A DNA stretch of 64,000 nt from Saprospiraceae bacterium. GTDB taxonomy: Bacteria > Bacteroidota > Bacteroidia > Chitinophagales > Saprospiraceae. Both the position numbers and the translations under genes were made by a program. The stretch covers positions 56,835 to 120,834 of the forward strand of contig JAIPBL010000007.1 of NCBI GenBank assembly GCA_021739645.1, given 5' to 3'. The notes below the pieces were generated by a model. It made no database searches. It saw nothing but the letters and a program-made list of their open reading frames with translations, and was not told the origin of the DNA. Position 1 is the first letter of the stretch; each line of letters starts with the position of its first letter. Below are positions 17,213 to 26,290 of this stretch, in pieces.

Positions 17213-19867
17213 ATGACAGCACAGCAAATACGTAAAACTTTCCTCGACTTTTTTATTTCAAAGCAGCACAAAATAGTCCCTTCAGCTCCAATCGTCAACA
17301 AAGATGACCCCACGCTCATGTTCACGAATGCTGGCATGAACCAGTTCAAAGACTACTTCTTGGGGACACAAACCCCCGATGTGCGCCGGGTTGCCGACAC
17401 TCAAAAATGCCTTCGGGTCAGCGGCAAGCACAACGACTTGGAAGAAGTGGGTCGCGACGGTACGCACCACACCATGTTCGAGATGCTCGGCAATTGGTCT
17501 TTCGGAGACTACTTCAAAAAAGAGGCCATTGCTTGGTCATGGGAATTGCTCACCGAAGTTTACAAACTCCCAAAAGAGCGCCTATTTGCGACGGTTTTTG
17601 AGGGCAATACGGCTGAAGGACTTGTTCCAGACGAAGAATCAAGAGGTTTTTGGCAACAAGTCTTGCCCACCAACCACGTCATCAATGGTAACAAAAAAGA
17701 CAACTTCTGGGAAATGGGTGACACAGGCCCTTGTGGCCCCTGCACCGAAATCCATATAGACCTCCGCACCGACGCCGAACGAGTTGCTATCCCAGGTGAG
17801 CAACTGGTAAACAAGGATCACCCAAGGGTCATTGAGATTTGGAACAACGTTTTTATCCAGTTCAATCGAAAGGCCGACGGCTCACTGGAAGAATTGCCAG
17901 ACAAACACGTGGACACAGGCATGGGCTTCGAGCGCCTTACGCTCGCCATCCAAGGTAAATTCAATACCTACGACACGGATATTTTTACCCCTCTTATTGA
18001 TTTTGTGGAAAAAGCTAGCGGGATAAAATACACAGGGCAATACCCTGACACCCCAACAGCTATCGCCAACCTTCAAACATCCATGGCCTCAGACATCGCC
18101 ATGCGGGTCATTGCTGACCATATCCGGGCAGTGAGTTTTACGATTGCTGATGGGCAGTTGCCAGCTAGCGGCGGGGCTGGGTATGTCATCCGGCGCATCC
18201 TACGCAGGGCGGTACGATACTACTATTCGTTTTTGAACATCAAAGAACCTTTTTTGCACCGCCTAGTACCGATGCTGGCTGAAATGTTTGCTGACGTTTT
18301 CCCAGAATTGAAAGTACAGCAAGAACAGGTTGCCCAAATTATCCAAAGTGAAGAAAAATCGTTTTTAAACACACTGGAAAATGGCCTAAAGCGATTTGCA
18401 TCCCTCCAGGAAAAAGCCGGTGTCATCGCTGGTGAAGATGCCTTTGAACTTTACGACACCTTCGGGTTTCCAATTGACCTCACCCGCCTGATGGCTGAGG
18501 AAAAAGGTTGGAGTGTGGATGAGGCAGGATTTGAAAAGGCAATGCTGGCGCAAAAAGAACGTGGACGAAGTGACGCTGAAAAAGAAGTGGGCGACTGGGT
18601 CATCCTTAAACCTGGCGATGTAGAATTTGTCGGCTACGACAATTTAGAGGTGCATAAATCCAGTGTACTTCGCTACCGTACTGTGAAAACAAAAAAGGGC
18701 AACCAGTCACAAATCGTCCTTAGCCTTACGCCGTTTTATGCTGAAAGTGGCGGTCAGAGTGGCGACTCAGGTTGGATGCAATTTGGAAACACTGAGCATA
18801 TAGCCGTGCTTGACACCTTGAAGGAAAACGAACTGACTCTGCATATTGTCGAGCGATTTCCAAAGGATATAAATGCCAATGTGGAAGCCAAAGTTGATGC
18901 AACAAAACGGCAATCCACAAGCGCCAACCACAGTGCAGTTCACCTGATGCATGCCGCTATGCACCAAGTTTTGGGCAACCACGCCTTGCAAAAAGGACAA
19001 GATGTGGACAGTGAACGTCTCCGTTTCGACTTTTCCCATTTTCAAAAAGTAACCGAACTTGAGCTTCGTCAAATCGAAGAACTCGTGAATGAAAAAGTCC
19101 GGGAAAACATCGCCCTTGATGAAGTACGGAACATGCCGATTGAAGACGCCAAAAAGCTCGGTGCCATGATGCTTTTTGGTGAAAAATACGGGGATACAGT
19201 TCGAGTCATCACCTTCGATAAAGACTTTAGTCAAGAACTTTGTGGTGGAACGCATGTGAATGCTACTGGCGAGATTGGCCTTTTCAAAATCGTGAGTGAA
19301 GGTGCCGTAGCCGCAGGTGTACGGCGCATCGAGGCTGTAACCGCTGCAAATGCCGAAAATTACTTCCTAACTCAGCTAGAGGAGTTGAATGAAATTCGTG
19401 GGCTGCTGAAAGGCGCACAAAATCCTGCTAAGGCGATTGCAGCTTTGCAAGATGAGGTGCGTTCTCTAAAAAAACAGGTCGAGCAATTGGTAAACGAACA
19501 GGCCGGGGCACTCAAATCGCAGCTCAAAAGCCAATTCCAAGTAGTAAATGGGGTTAATTTCCTCGCTGCCAAATTGCCCATCCAAGATGCGAACGCTGTT
19601 AAAACACTGGCCTTCCAGCTCGAAAACGAAATAGGTAACTGCTGCATCGTCTTCGGGTTAGAATCCGACGGGAAGCCTCAAATCATGGTTTCGGTTAGCC
19701 GATCGCTGACTGAGGCTGGGCCAAAACTCCACGCCGGGAATATGGTCAGGGAATTGGCCAAGGAAATTCAAGGCGGCGGTGGCGGGCAACCGTTTTTTGC
19801 TTCGGCGGGCGGAAAGGATGCCAGCGGACTCGACCGAGCAATTGCAAAGGCAAAAGAAATGATTTGA
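17213..19867 (+). CDS. alaS: Alanyl-tRNA synthetase
   Basis: This enzyme charges tRNA-Ala and clears mis-acylated Ser/Gly-tRNA. It is 884 residues, the usual length. The N-terminus (TAQQIRKTFLDFF) and FTNAGMNQFKDYFLG are class II synthetase signatures of AlaRS, and VIRRILRRAVRYY follows. The editing domain has HSAVHLMHAAMH (around residue 573) and CGGTHV (around 677), the zinc and editing site. The C-terminal DHHA1 domain has GGGGGQPFFASAGGK. It is monocistronic and ends in a strong bidirectional terminator. Confidence 0.98.
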   Translation: MTAQQIRKTFLDFFISKQHKIVPSAPIVNKDDPTLMFTNAGMNQFKDYFLGTQTPDVRRVADTQKCLRVSGKHNDLEEVGRDGTHHTMFEMLGNWSFGDYFKKEAIAWSWELLTEVYKLPKERLFATVFEGNTAEGLVPDEESRGFWQQVLPTNHVINGNKKDNFWEMGDTGPCGPCTEIHIDLRTDAERVAIPGEQLVNKDHPRVIEIWNNVFIQFNRKADGSLEELPDKHVDTGMGFERLTLAIQGKFNTYDTDIFTPLIDFVEKASGIKYTGQYPDTPTAIANLQTSMASDIAMRVIADHIRAVSFTIADGQLPASGGAGYVIRRILRRAVRYYYSFLNIKEPFLHRLVPMLAEMFADVFPELKVQQEQVAQIIQSEEKSFLNTLENGLKRFASLQEKAGVIAGEDAFELYDTFGFPIDLTRLMAEEKGWSVDEAGFEKAMLAQKERGRSDAEKEVGDWVILKPGDVEFVGYDNLEVHKSSVLRYRTVKTKKGNQSQIVLSLTPFYAESGGQSGDSGWMQFGNTEHIAVLDTLKENELTLHIVERFPKDINANVEAKVDATKRQSTSANHSAVHLMHAAMHQVLGNHALQKGQDVDSERLRFDFSHFQKVTELELRQIEELVNEKVRENIALDEVRNMPIEDAKKLGAMMLFGEKYGDTVRVITFDKDFSQELCGGTHVNATGEIGLFKIVSEGAVAAGVRRIEAVTAANAENYFLTQLEELNEIRGLLKGAQNPAKAIAALQDEVRSLKKQVEQLVNEQAGALKSQLKSQFQVVNGVNFLAAKLPIQDANAVKTLAFQLENEIGNCCIVFGLESDGKPQIMVSVSRSLTEAGPKLHAGNMVRELAKEIQGGGGGQPFFASAGGKDASGLDRAIAKAKEMI

Positions 19868-19888
19868 TTTTTGTGGTTAAATCAGTAG

Positions 19889-19923
19889 AAAGACCCAGTT
19901 TGGCGCACAAAACTGGGTCTTTT
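19889..19923. terminator. Bidirectional terminator between alaS and the threonine aldolase gene
   Basis: AAAGACCCAGTTT (19889-19901) and AAACTGGGTCTTT (19910-19922) form a perfect 13-bp stem with an 8-nt loop. A and T tracts on the two sides let it work in both directions. Confidence 0.9.
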
Positions 19924-20947
19924 ACATTTGGATTTTGCGAAGCACCTCCACTACCCTACCCAGCATTTCTTCTGTAAAGTCCAAGTGCGTCACAAACCGC
20001 ACCGTTGCTGGGCCAAACGCAGCTGCCAGTATTCCATTTTCTTCAAATTTAATCAAATATTCGGCTGCTGTAAGTGGTGAAACGAGGTCGAAAATCACGA
20101 TATTCGTCTGGACGGGCCGCACCTCGCTTACCCATTTTTGCTGCTGCAATGTTTCACCAAGCACCCTTGCCCTCCGGTTGTCGTCCCGTAGTCGTTCAAC
20201 GTGGTTATCCAAGGCGTAAATGCCTGCCGCAGCAAGGTAACCAGCCTGGCGCATCCCGCCTCCCATGACCTTGCGTACACGCCTAGATTGGGCTATAAAG
20301 TCCTGATTTCCAATGAGTAGTGAACCGACTGGCGCTCCCAGTCCTTTTGAGAGGCAAATTGAAATACTATCAAATGCCGCCCCCCATTCCAACGTGGATT
20401 CTTCTGTTTCCACAAGGCAGTTGAATAGCCGAGCACCATCAAGGTGAAGTGCCAAACCATGCTCATGGCACAGCTCACGGATAGGTCGAATTTCATCAAG
20501 GGCATAGTAGCTGCCGCCACCTTTATTTGCCGTATTTTCAAGAACGACCAAACGAGTACGGGGCAGCCAATCGTAATTAGGTTTGATGGCCGCTTTGATT
20601 TGGTCTGCATTGATTTTGCCGTTTGTCCCAACGATGAGATTGATGGCCACCCCAGAGTTGTAGGCATAACCACCGACTTCGTACTGGTAAATATGTGAGT
20701 AGTGGTCGCAAATCACCTCATCAAGCGGCTGTGTATGGCACTTGATGGCTATTTGGTTCGTCATGGTTCCCGAAGGGCAAAACAGGGCAGCTTCTTTACC
20801 AAAAAGTTGGGCGGCCTTGTCCTGAAGGGCATTAATAGTGGGGTCATCGTTGAAAACATCGTCTCCAACCTTAGCAATCGTCATGGCTTGGAGCATGGCG
20901 TGAGTTGGCTTTGTAACGGTGTCTGAAATCAGGTTGATTTTTGTCAT
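19922..20947 (-). CDS. ltaE: Low-specificity threonine aldolase (PLP-dependent)
   Basis: This enzyme splits L-threonine (or allo-threonine) to glycine and acetaldehyde. It is 341 residues with fold type I features: the LISDTVTKPT start, SGTMTNQIA, LHLDGARLFN with the PLP-contacting Asp, and the Schiff-base Lys in CLSKGLGAPVGS. The ATG at 20947 is used; the longer ORF adds only a TTG. The stop lies inside the bidirectional terminator shared with alaS. A beta-eliminating lyase of the same superfamily is the other option, but the motifs fit the aldolase best. Confidence 0.93.
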   Translation of the reverse strand: MTKINLISDTVTKPTHAMLQAMTIAKVGDDVFNDDPTINALQDKAAQLFGKEAALFCPSGTMTNQIAIKCHTQPLDEVICDHYSHIYQYEVGGYAYNSGVAINLIVGTNGKINADQIKAAIKPNYDWLPRTRLVVLENTANKGGGSYYALDEIRPIRELCHEHGLALHLDGARLFNCLVETEESTLEWGAAFDSISICLSKGLGAPVGSLLIGNQDFIAQSRRVRKVMGGGMRQAGYLAAAGIYALDNHVERLRDDNRRARVLGETLQQQKWVSEVRPVQTNIVIFDLVSPLTAAEYLIKFEENGILAAAFGPATVRFVTHLDFTEEMLGRVVEVLRKIQM

Positions 20948-21161
20948 CAATTTTTCCGGAAAGATAGAAATCAGATGGAATCAACTGATTATTCTCATGG
21001 AAAAGAAACTTTGGAACCACAATGATTTGGTTTGGCAGTATTTTCGCATATAAGAAGCTGCCTCCTCATTTTCGAGAATTAGCCTCCCAAGTTTCTATAC
21101 TTAATACTGACCAGGCTCCCCGGTTTAAAGGCGTATTCTATCATAAAAAAAGGTTATTACA

Positions 21162-22511
21162 ATGAAAATTAAGAGCATTTACCTCCTTGGCTTGTCGGTC
21201 TTATTGTTTTCCGCATGCCAAAAAGACCCCACCACCCAAGTTGACCAACTTGATACAGAACTAGAAAATGTGCTGAAATCATCGTCGGGCGGCTCAGGAA
21301 AATCATTTTACGTCCTGCCTTATAGCAACGAATTCGACAAAATCCCGCACGATGCAAATAATCCCATTACACAGGCTAAGGTGAATCTCGGGGCTTTACT
21401 TTTTCACGAAACAGGCATTGCCCTAAGTCCAAAACATGCCAGCAACGCTGGCAATTATGCATGTGCCTCCTGTCATTTTGCAAGTGCAGGGTTCCAAGCT
21501 GGCAGGCATCAGGCTATTTCTGATGGCGGCATGGGCTTTGGGGTAAACGGCGAGGGCCGGATGCCCAACCCAGAGTACGACCTATCAGAACTTGATGTTC
21601 AACCCGTACGGACACCGTCTGCCTTGAACATTGCCTATCAAGAGGCAATTCTTTGGAATGGCCAATTTGGTGCATTGGGCGTAAATGCAGGTACGGAAGC
21701 CAGTTGGACTGCTGGCACGCCAAAAGCCAAAAATCATCTCGGTTTCGAGGGCACGGAGACGCAGGCCATCGCTGCACAGGAAGTTCACCGTTTGAAAATG
21801 AACGACACAGTTTGTGTGGACCTCAATTACAAGAATCTTTTTGACGTGGCCTTTCCTGATTCCGACCCTAGCATAAGATACGGCCAAGTGAACAGTGGCC
21901 TTGCTATTGCGGCATACGAACGTATCATTCTGGCGAACCAGGCGCCTTTCCAGCTTTGGTTGAGAGGTAAAGAAAACGCCTTGTCCGACCAAGAAAAACG
22001 GGGTGCAGTCCTGTTCTTTGGAAAAGCAGATTGTGCGAGCTGTCACAATGGCCCCAATCTCGCCAACATGGAGTTCTACGCCCTCGGCATGAAGGATTTG
22101 TTTGAAACAACGGAGTCAACTTATGGCGCAAACTCGGAGTCTTGTGAAAACAAAGGGCGATACTGTTTCACCAAAAATGATGCGGATTTGTACAAGTTCA
22201 AGGTGCCACAACTTTACAACTTGGCCGACTCGCCGTTCTACGGTCACGGTGCTAGTTTCCGTTCTGTTCGGGATGTGGTAGCCTTCAAAAACAAGGGCCT
22301 GAAAGAAAACCCGAATGTTCCCGAAAGCCAATTGGCCGAAGAATTCAAACCGCTTGGGCTTACCGAGGCTGAGGTTGACGATATTACCGCCTTCATCGAA
22401 CGGGGGCTTCGTGATCCGAACCTGTTGCGATACCAACCACTTTCGGTGCGCTCTGGACATTGCATTCCAAATAACGACCCGCAATCGAAAATTGACCTCG
22501 GTTGCAATTAA
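21162..22511 (+). CDS. Di-haem cytochrome c peroxidase (CCP/MauG family), lipoprotein
   Basis: 449 residues. The N-terminus is a lipoprotein signal with the lipobox LFSAC, so the protein is probably anchored facing the periplasm or outside. Two CXXCH haem sites are present: CASCH at residues 101-105 and CASCH at 291-295. It carries family signatures VRTPSALNIAY (first half) and PQLYNLADSPFYGHGASF (second half). Such proteins reduce hydrogen peroxide with electrons from small cytochromes, or act in MauG-like oxidations. Its haems would be attached by the Ccm pathway encoded at 39-43 kb. A strong terminator follows. Confidence 0.93.
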   Translation: MKIKSIYLLGLSVLLFSACQKDPTTQVDQLDTELENVLKSSSGGSGKSFYVLPYSNEFDKIPHDANNPITQAKVNLGALLFHETGIALSPKHASNAGNYACASCHFASAGFQAGRHQAISDGGMGFGVNGEGRMPNPEYDLSELDVQPVRTPSALNIAYQEAILWNGQFGALGVNAGTEASWTAGTPKAKNHLGFEGTETQAIAAQEVHRLKMNDTVCVDLNYKNLFDVAFPDSDPSIRYGQVNSGLAIAAYERIILANQAPFQLWLRGKENALSDQEKRGAVLFFGKADCASCHNGPNLANMEFYALGMKDLFETTESTYGANSESCENKGRYCFTKNDADLYKFKVPQLYNLADSPFYGHGASFRSVRDVVAFKNKGLKENPNVPESQLAEEFKPLGLTEAEVDDITAFIERGLRDPNLLRYQPLSVRSGHCIPNNDPQSKIDLGCN

Positions 22512-22560
22512 TTGGGTAAAAGGCTGACAATAAGCTGTTTATGGCGACAAAAACAGTCGA

Positions 22561-22600
22561 AACAAAAAAGCACAGGCTACCAAGCTTGTGCTTTTTTGTT
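22561..22600. terminator. Terminator after the cytochrome c peroxidase gene
   Basis: The outer 14 bp of the two arms (AACAAAAAAGCACA at 22561-22574 and its complement ending at 22600) pair perfectly, followed inward by one mismatch and a short GC pair. A T tract follows the stem on the plus strand. Confidence 0.88.
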
Positions 22601-22650
22601 AGTAAAAAATGGAATATGACTTCCATTCTTCGTGAACTTCGCAAAAAGGC

Positions 22651-22658
22651 TAATTTTG
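22651..22658 (+). promoter_or_regulatory. -7 promoter element (TAATTTTG) of the 226-residue lipoprotein gene
   Basis: An exact TAnnTTTG match, 57 bp before the ATG at 22715 and just after the upstream terminator. It is followed by CCCC, as is the box before the lipoprotein gene at 35101. Confidence 0.55.
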
Positions 22659-22714
22659 CCCCAAACTAATCGCTGACACAAGCCTTTAATTATTTCACCA
22701 AATAAATTCTTCCG

Positions 22715-23395
22715 ATGAAAAATGCTATCAAATGGTCATCCTACGTTGCCATTGCCATGTTCGCCTTGTTGTTCTACTGCTGTGGTAAAAATGAAGCCAA
22801 TGCTCCAGGGACTCAACACAATATGCCAGTGACAGATGCAATGCACCAAAACATTGACACCACGTTTCGCAATCTTTTCGAAGAGGTAAACGTCATAAAA
22901 ATGCACCTTTTCGGCACCGATGAAGCCGACCCAAAACAGGATGACTATCCTTACGCCGGCAAAATGATTGAAGAGGCTTTTATGAAATACCTCGGCGACG
23001 GCCTCCAGCCAAACGAGATCGGCAGCGTGTATGCCTGCTATCGTACAGAGGTGTACAATTTTTACATCCTGCGAGTCCCCGGGAAGTATGCTTCCAGCGA
23101 CCTCGTGCTCGCAAAATGGGACAATGCTTCTTCCAAACTCATCAAAGTCACTGATTTGGCAAGCCTCCAATGTGACGAAGGTATGTGCCTACAACAAGAC
23201 GCTTGGCTCACCGACCTGGATGACGACCGGGTGCTCGACCTTGTCACCCGCAGCGCCACCAATGACAATGGGAAAGTCTCAGATGAAAAATTCATGGTGT
23301 ATGCACAACCATCCATGGGAAGTTTCACAAAAGCACCGGACTCGCTGGCTATGCTAGCCCCACAGACCAGCTACGTCCTTTACCATAAAATGTGA
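22715..23395 (+). CDS. Uncharacterised lipoprotein
   Basis: 226 residues, no family recognised. The first 23 residues form a hydrophobic signal ending in LFYCCGK, and the Cys suits lipid attachment. The mature part has the segment WLTDLDDDRVLDLVTR, which recalls the Asp-rich calcium loops of FG-GAP/VCBS repeat proteins, but only once. It has its own promoter box and lies between a cytochrome c peroxidase and a glucan phosphorylase with no obvious functional link to either. Confidence 0.75.
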   Translation: MKNAIKWSSYVAIAMFALLFYCCGKNEANAPGTQHNMPVTDAMHQNIDTTFRNLFEEVNVIKMHLFGTDEADPKQDDYPYAGKMIEEAFMKYLGDGLQPNEIGSVYACYRTEVYNFYILRVPGKYASSDLVLAKWDNASSKLIKVTDLASLQCDEGMCLQQDAWLTDLDDDRVLDLVTRSATNDNGKVSDEKFMVYAQPSMGSFTKAPDSLAMLAPQTSYVLYHKM

Positions 23396-23472
23396 GCAAA
23401 GGTTTGGGAACCTAATTTTAAGCCAGTTGTACGTAAAATTTCAGTGCCTAAAGCCCGCTCAACAAAATTCTG

Positions 23473-25119
23473 ATGTCAAAAAAAACAAAACATCTGCCCA
23501 AGGTCGCCTACTTCTGCATGGAGTATGGGCTTCATAGCGACTTCAAAATCTATGCTGGCGGCCTCGGCATCTTGGCTGGTGATTACCTAAAAGGAGCCAA
23601 GGATTATGACTACCCCATTGTTGGACTTGGCATCATGTGGAAGCAGGGCTACGGCGACCAGATGATTGACGAAAACGGCCAGCCCTTCGATGCCTATCGC
23701 AACCGCAAGTACGAATTCCTGAAGGATACGGGCGTGACGGTGGACGTGCAAATCCGCAGTGTGAACGTCAAATGCAAAGTTTGGTTGGTGGATGCCTTCG
23801 GCAATGCCCCACTCTACCTCCTCGATACTGACCTGCCCGAAAACGCCGATGCCTGGATTTCCGGGCAACTTTACGGCTGGTTTGGCGAGGAACGTATCGC
23901 ACAGGAAATGGTACTCGGCATTGGCGGAGTCCGGGCGCTTCGGGCGCTGGGCATCAATGTTGACCTTTACCATTTCAACGAAGGCCATGCGCTTTTTGCA
24001 GGATTTGAACTATTGCGGGAGCGGATGGAATACAAGGGTGACTCTTTTAAAAAAGCGACAAAAAAATTGCGCCAGCAAATCGTTTTTACCACCCACACCC
24101 CAGTGGCGCAGGGCAACGAGACCCATCCCATTGACAGAATCATGTACATGGGAGCCAACCTTTGCCTCAAACGAAAGCACCTTTCTGAACTCGGCAGTTT
24201 GGAGGACAAAGACCATTTCAACATGACTGTTGGTGCGCTTCGGATGTCCAAAAAGTCAAATGCCGTGGCGCAACTTCATGGTAAAACCGCCAACATCATG
24301 TGGGCAGATGTGAAGAAAAGCAGCAAAATAGCTGCCATCACCAATGGCATCCACGTACCTACGTGGGTAGATGGGAAGGTGCTGCTCGCCGCCTATGATT
24401 TAAAGGCAACTGCCCTGGACCAGCTTTGGGATGCCCATTTTAACAACAAAAAAGCACTGGTTGATTTTATTGAAGAAAGAAACGGGGTAAAACTGGATGT
24501 GAACAAGCTCATTATCGGGTTTAGTCGCCGGGCAGTTCCATACAAACGCAGTGACCTGATTTTTAGAAACCCAGAAATCATTGAGCCGCTGCTGAAAAAC
24601 CAGACAATACAACTGGTCTTCTCCGGCAAATCGCACCCGCTGGACGATGCAGGGAAGGCCATCGTGGCAACCCTCGTGGAAATGAGTAAGAAATACCCAA
24701 AATCGGTGGTCTTCCTGACGGATTACGACATGAGGATTGGTGCAGTGCTAACCCGAGGCGCCGATGTTTGGTTGAACAACCCTGTGCGCCCGAAAGAAGC
24801 CAGCGGCACCAGTGGCATGAAGGCCAGCATGAACGGCGTGCTCAACCTCAGCATTCTCGACGGCTGGTGGCCCGAAGCCTGCGACCACGGCGTGAACGGA
24901 TGGCAGTTTGGCGATGCAAAAGAGTATAAAAACCCCGCCAAGCAAGACTTGCATGACATGAACGGCCTTCATTCGGTTTTGACAAAAGATGTAGTGCCCA
25001 CGTTTTATAAAAAGAAAACAAAATGGCGTGAGATGATGCGCAATAGCGTGGTGAGTACCCACAAACAATTTTCGGTAAGAAGAATGCTGGGAGAGTACTA
25101 TGAAATTTTGTACAAATAA
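23473..25119 (+). CDS. glgP: Alpha-glucan phosphorylase, short type (GT35)
   Basis: This enzyme releases glucose 1-phosphate from glycogen or maltodextrins with inorganic phosphate. At 548 residues it is far shorter than the roughly 800-residue enteric GlgP and matches the compact bacterial/archaeal subgroup. The PLP Lys is at about residue 450 in GTSGMKASMNG, and FTTHTPVAQGNETH, ITNGIHVPTWV and GFSRRAVPYKRSDL are family blocks. MEYGLHSDFKIYAGGLGILAGD at the N-terminus is the usual start of this subgroup. Seventeen bases separate it from the DUF4340 gene, suggesting co-transcription. Confidence 0.95.
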   Translation: MSKKTKHLPKVAYFCMEYGLHSDFKIYAGGLGILAGDYLKGAKDYDYPIVGLGIMWKQGYGDQMIDENGQPFDAYRNRKYEFLKDTGVTVDVQIRSVNVKCKVWLVDAFGNAPLYLLDTDLPENADAWISGQLYGWFGEERIAQEMVLGIGGVRALRALGINVDLYHFNEGHALFAGFELLRERMEYKGDSFKKATKKLRQQIVFTTHTPVAQGNETHPIDRIMYMGANLCLKRKHLSELGSLEDKDHFNMTVGALRMSKKSNAVAQLHGKTANIMWADVKKSSKIAAITNGIHVPTWVDGKVLLAAYDLKATALDQLWDAHFNNKKALVDFIEERNGVKLDVNKLIIGFSRRAVPYKRSDLIFRNPEIIEPLLKNQTIQLVFSGKSHPLDDAGKAIVATLVEMSKKYPKSVVFLTDYDMRIGAVLTRGADVWLNNPVRPKEASGTSGMKASMNGVLNLSILDGWWPEACDHGVNGWQFGDAKEYKNPAKQDLHDMNGLHSVLTKDVVPTFYKKKTKWREMMRNSVVSTHKQFSVRRMLGEYYEILYK

Positions 25120-25136
25120 TTGAATATCAAAAGCTT

Positions 25137-26153
25137 ATGAAAAAAAACTATTGGCTTGTTGCCATCTTTCTGCTGCTGGGCGGAGCTACCGTCTGGTATT
25201 ATTTTGGGGGCAATGACACATCCAAATCCACCCTCGGCTGGGATCGCCTTTTTAAGGTAGCGGAAGCCGACATCCAAAAAGTTTTTATTGCAAAGCGAAC
25301 CGGAGAAACCACGACCATTGAACGGGACGGCAATAGCTGGAAGGTAAATGGCCAATGGAAAGCCAGCAAAAATGCCATAGAAAACCTGCTCGAAGCTGTT
25401 ACCAATCTGGAACTCCAGTCAGTACCCCCACCTGCGGCCATTGAGGGAGTCGTCAAAGAACTTGCTTCAAGAGGCATTAAAGTAGAGGTGTACGGCAACA
25501 GAGGAAAGCTGCTAAAAGCCTATTACATCGGTGGAGTAACTGCTGACGCTCGTGGCACTTACGCTATCATGGACGGTTCCGAACAACCAATGGTGCTGCA
25601 AATACCGCAAATGGAAGGTCAAATTCGCACCCGTTTCGACCTTGTTGGCGACGACTGGCGTGACCGCAACGTTTTCAGCTACCAGCCCGAAGACATAGCA
25701 GCCGTGAGCGTTGAATACCCGCAGCAGCGCAACAAGTCCTTCAAGCTGAAACGCAACGGCAAAGATTGGGACATCAAACCATTTTACGACAATGTACCAG
25801 CTATCAACCAGCCAGTTTCCAAGGGCCGTATTGAGGGTTTTTTGGTCGGTTTTGGCGGATTGATGGCGGAGAGTTTTTCGAACCAATACAGCCAAAAAGA
25901 CAGCATCCGCCAAATGATTCCGTTTTCTGTTATTTCAGTGACCGACACGAAAGGAACAGAGCGTATAGCCGCATTTTACCCAACCTATCGCCAAGATAAT
26001 AACACGGGCGAACGCCGCTCTGAAGTGGTGGAACGCTATTTCACCGACCTGAGCACGGGCGATTGGCTATTGACACAGCACCGGGTTTTCGAGAAGGTAT
26101 TCTGGCCCTACGAGGCATTTTTCGAAAAGCCTGGGGTGCCTGTGAAGAATTAA
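25137..26153 (+). CDS. DUF4340-like membrane-anchored protein
   Basis: 338 residues. One N-terminal membrane helix (about 5-24) and a large exported part rich in beta-strand pattern. The segments IERDGNSWKVNG and FKLKRNGKDWDIKP are two copies of the typical DUF4340 unit, separated by DLVGDDWRDRNVFSY. The molecular function of the family is unknown; elsewhere members sit near GldG-like ABC transporter genes, but none is here. It is probably co-transcribed with glgP and closed by a strong terminator. Confidence 0.85.
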   Translation: MKKNYWLVAIFLLLGGATVWYYFGGNDTSKSTLGWDRLFKVAEADIQKVFIAKRTGETTTIERDGNSWKVNGQWKASKNAIENLLEAVTNLELQSVPPPAAIEGVVKELASRGIKVEVYGNRGKLLKAYYIGGVTADARGTYAIMDGSEQPMVLQIPQMEGQIRTRFDLVGDDWRDRNVFSYQPEDIAAVSVEYPQQRNKSFKLKRNGKDWDIKPFYDNVPAINQPVSKGRIEGFLVGFGGLMAESFSNQYSQKDSIRQMIPFSVISVTDTKGTERIAAFYPTYRQDNNTGERRSEVVERYFTDLSTGDWLLTQHRVFEKVFWPYEAFFEKPGVPVKN

Positions 26154-26168
26154 TTTTGCCTGAAAAGT

Positions 26169-26210
26169 AAAAGAGGCCAGTTGTCAAGTTGACAACTGGC
26201 CTCTTTTTTT
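26169..26210 (+). terminator. Terminator after the glgP-DUF4340 unit
   Basis: AAGAGGCCAGTTGTCAA at 26171-26187 pairs with its complement starting at 26189, an almost uninterrupted palindrome, followed by a run of seven T. Confidence 0.9.
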
Positions 26211-26290
26211 AAAGAAAGGATGAGAACATCCAATCCAAATTCGATGTTGATATTGCTGCAATGAATCTCCTCACAAAAAAACAGTCCAAC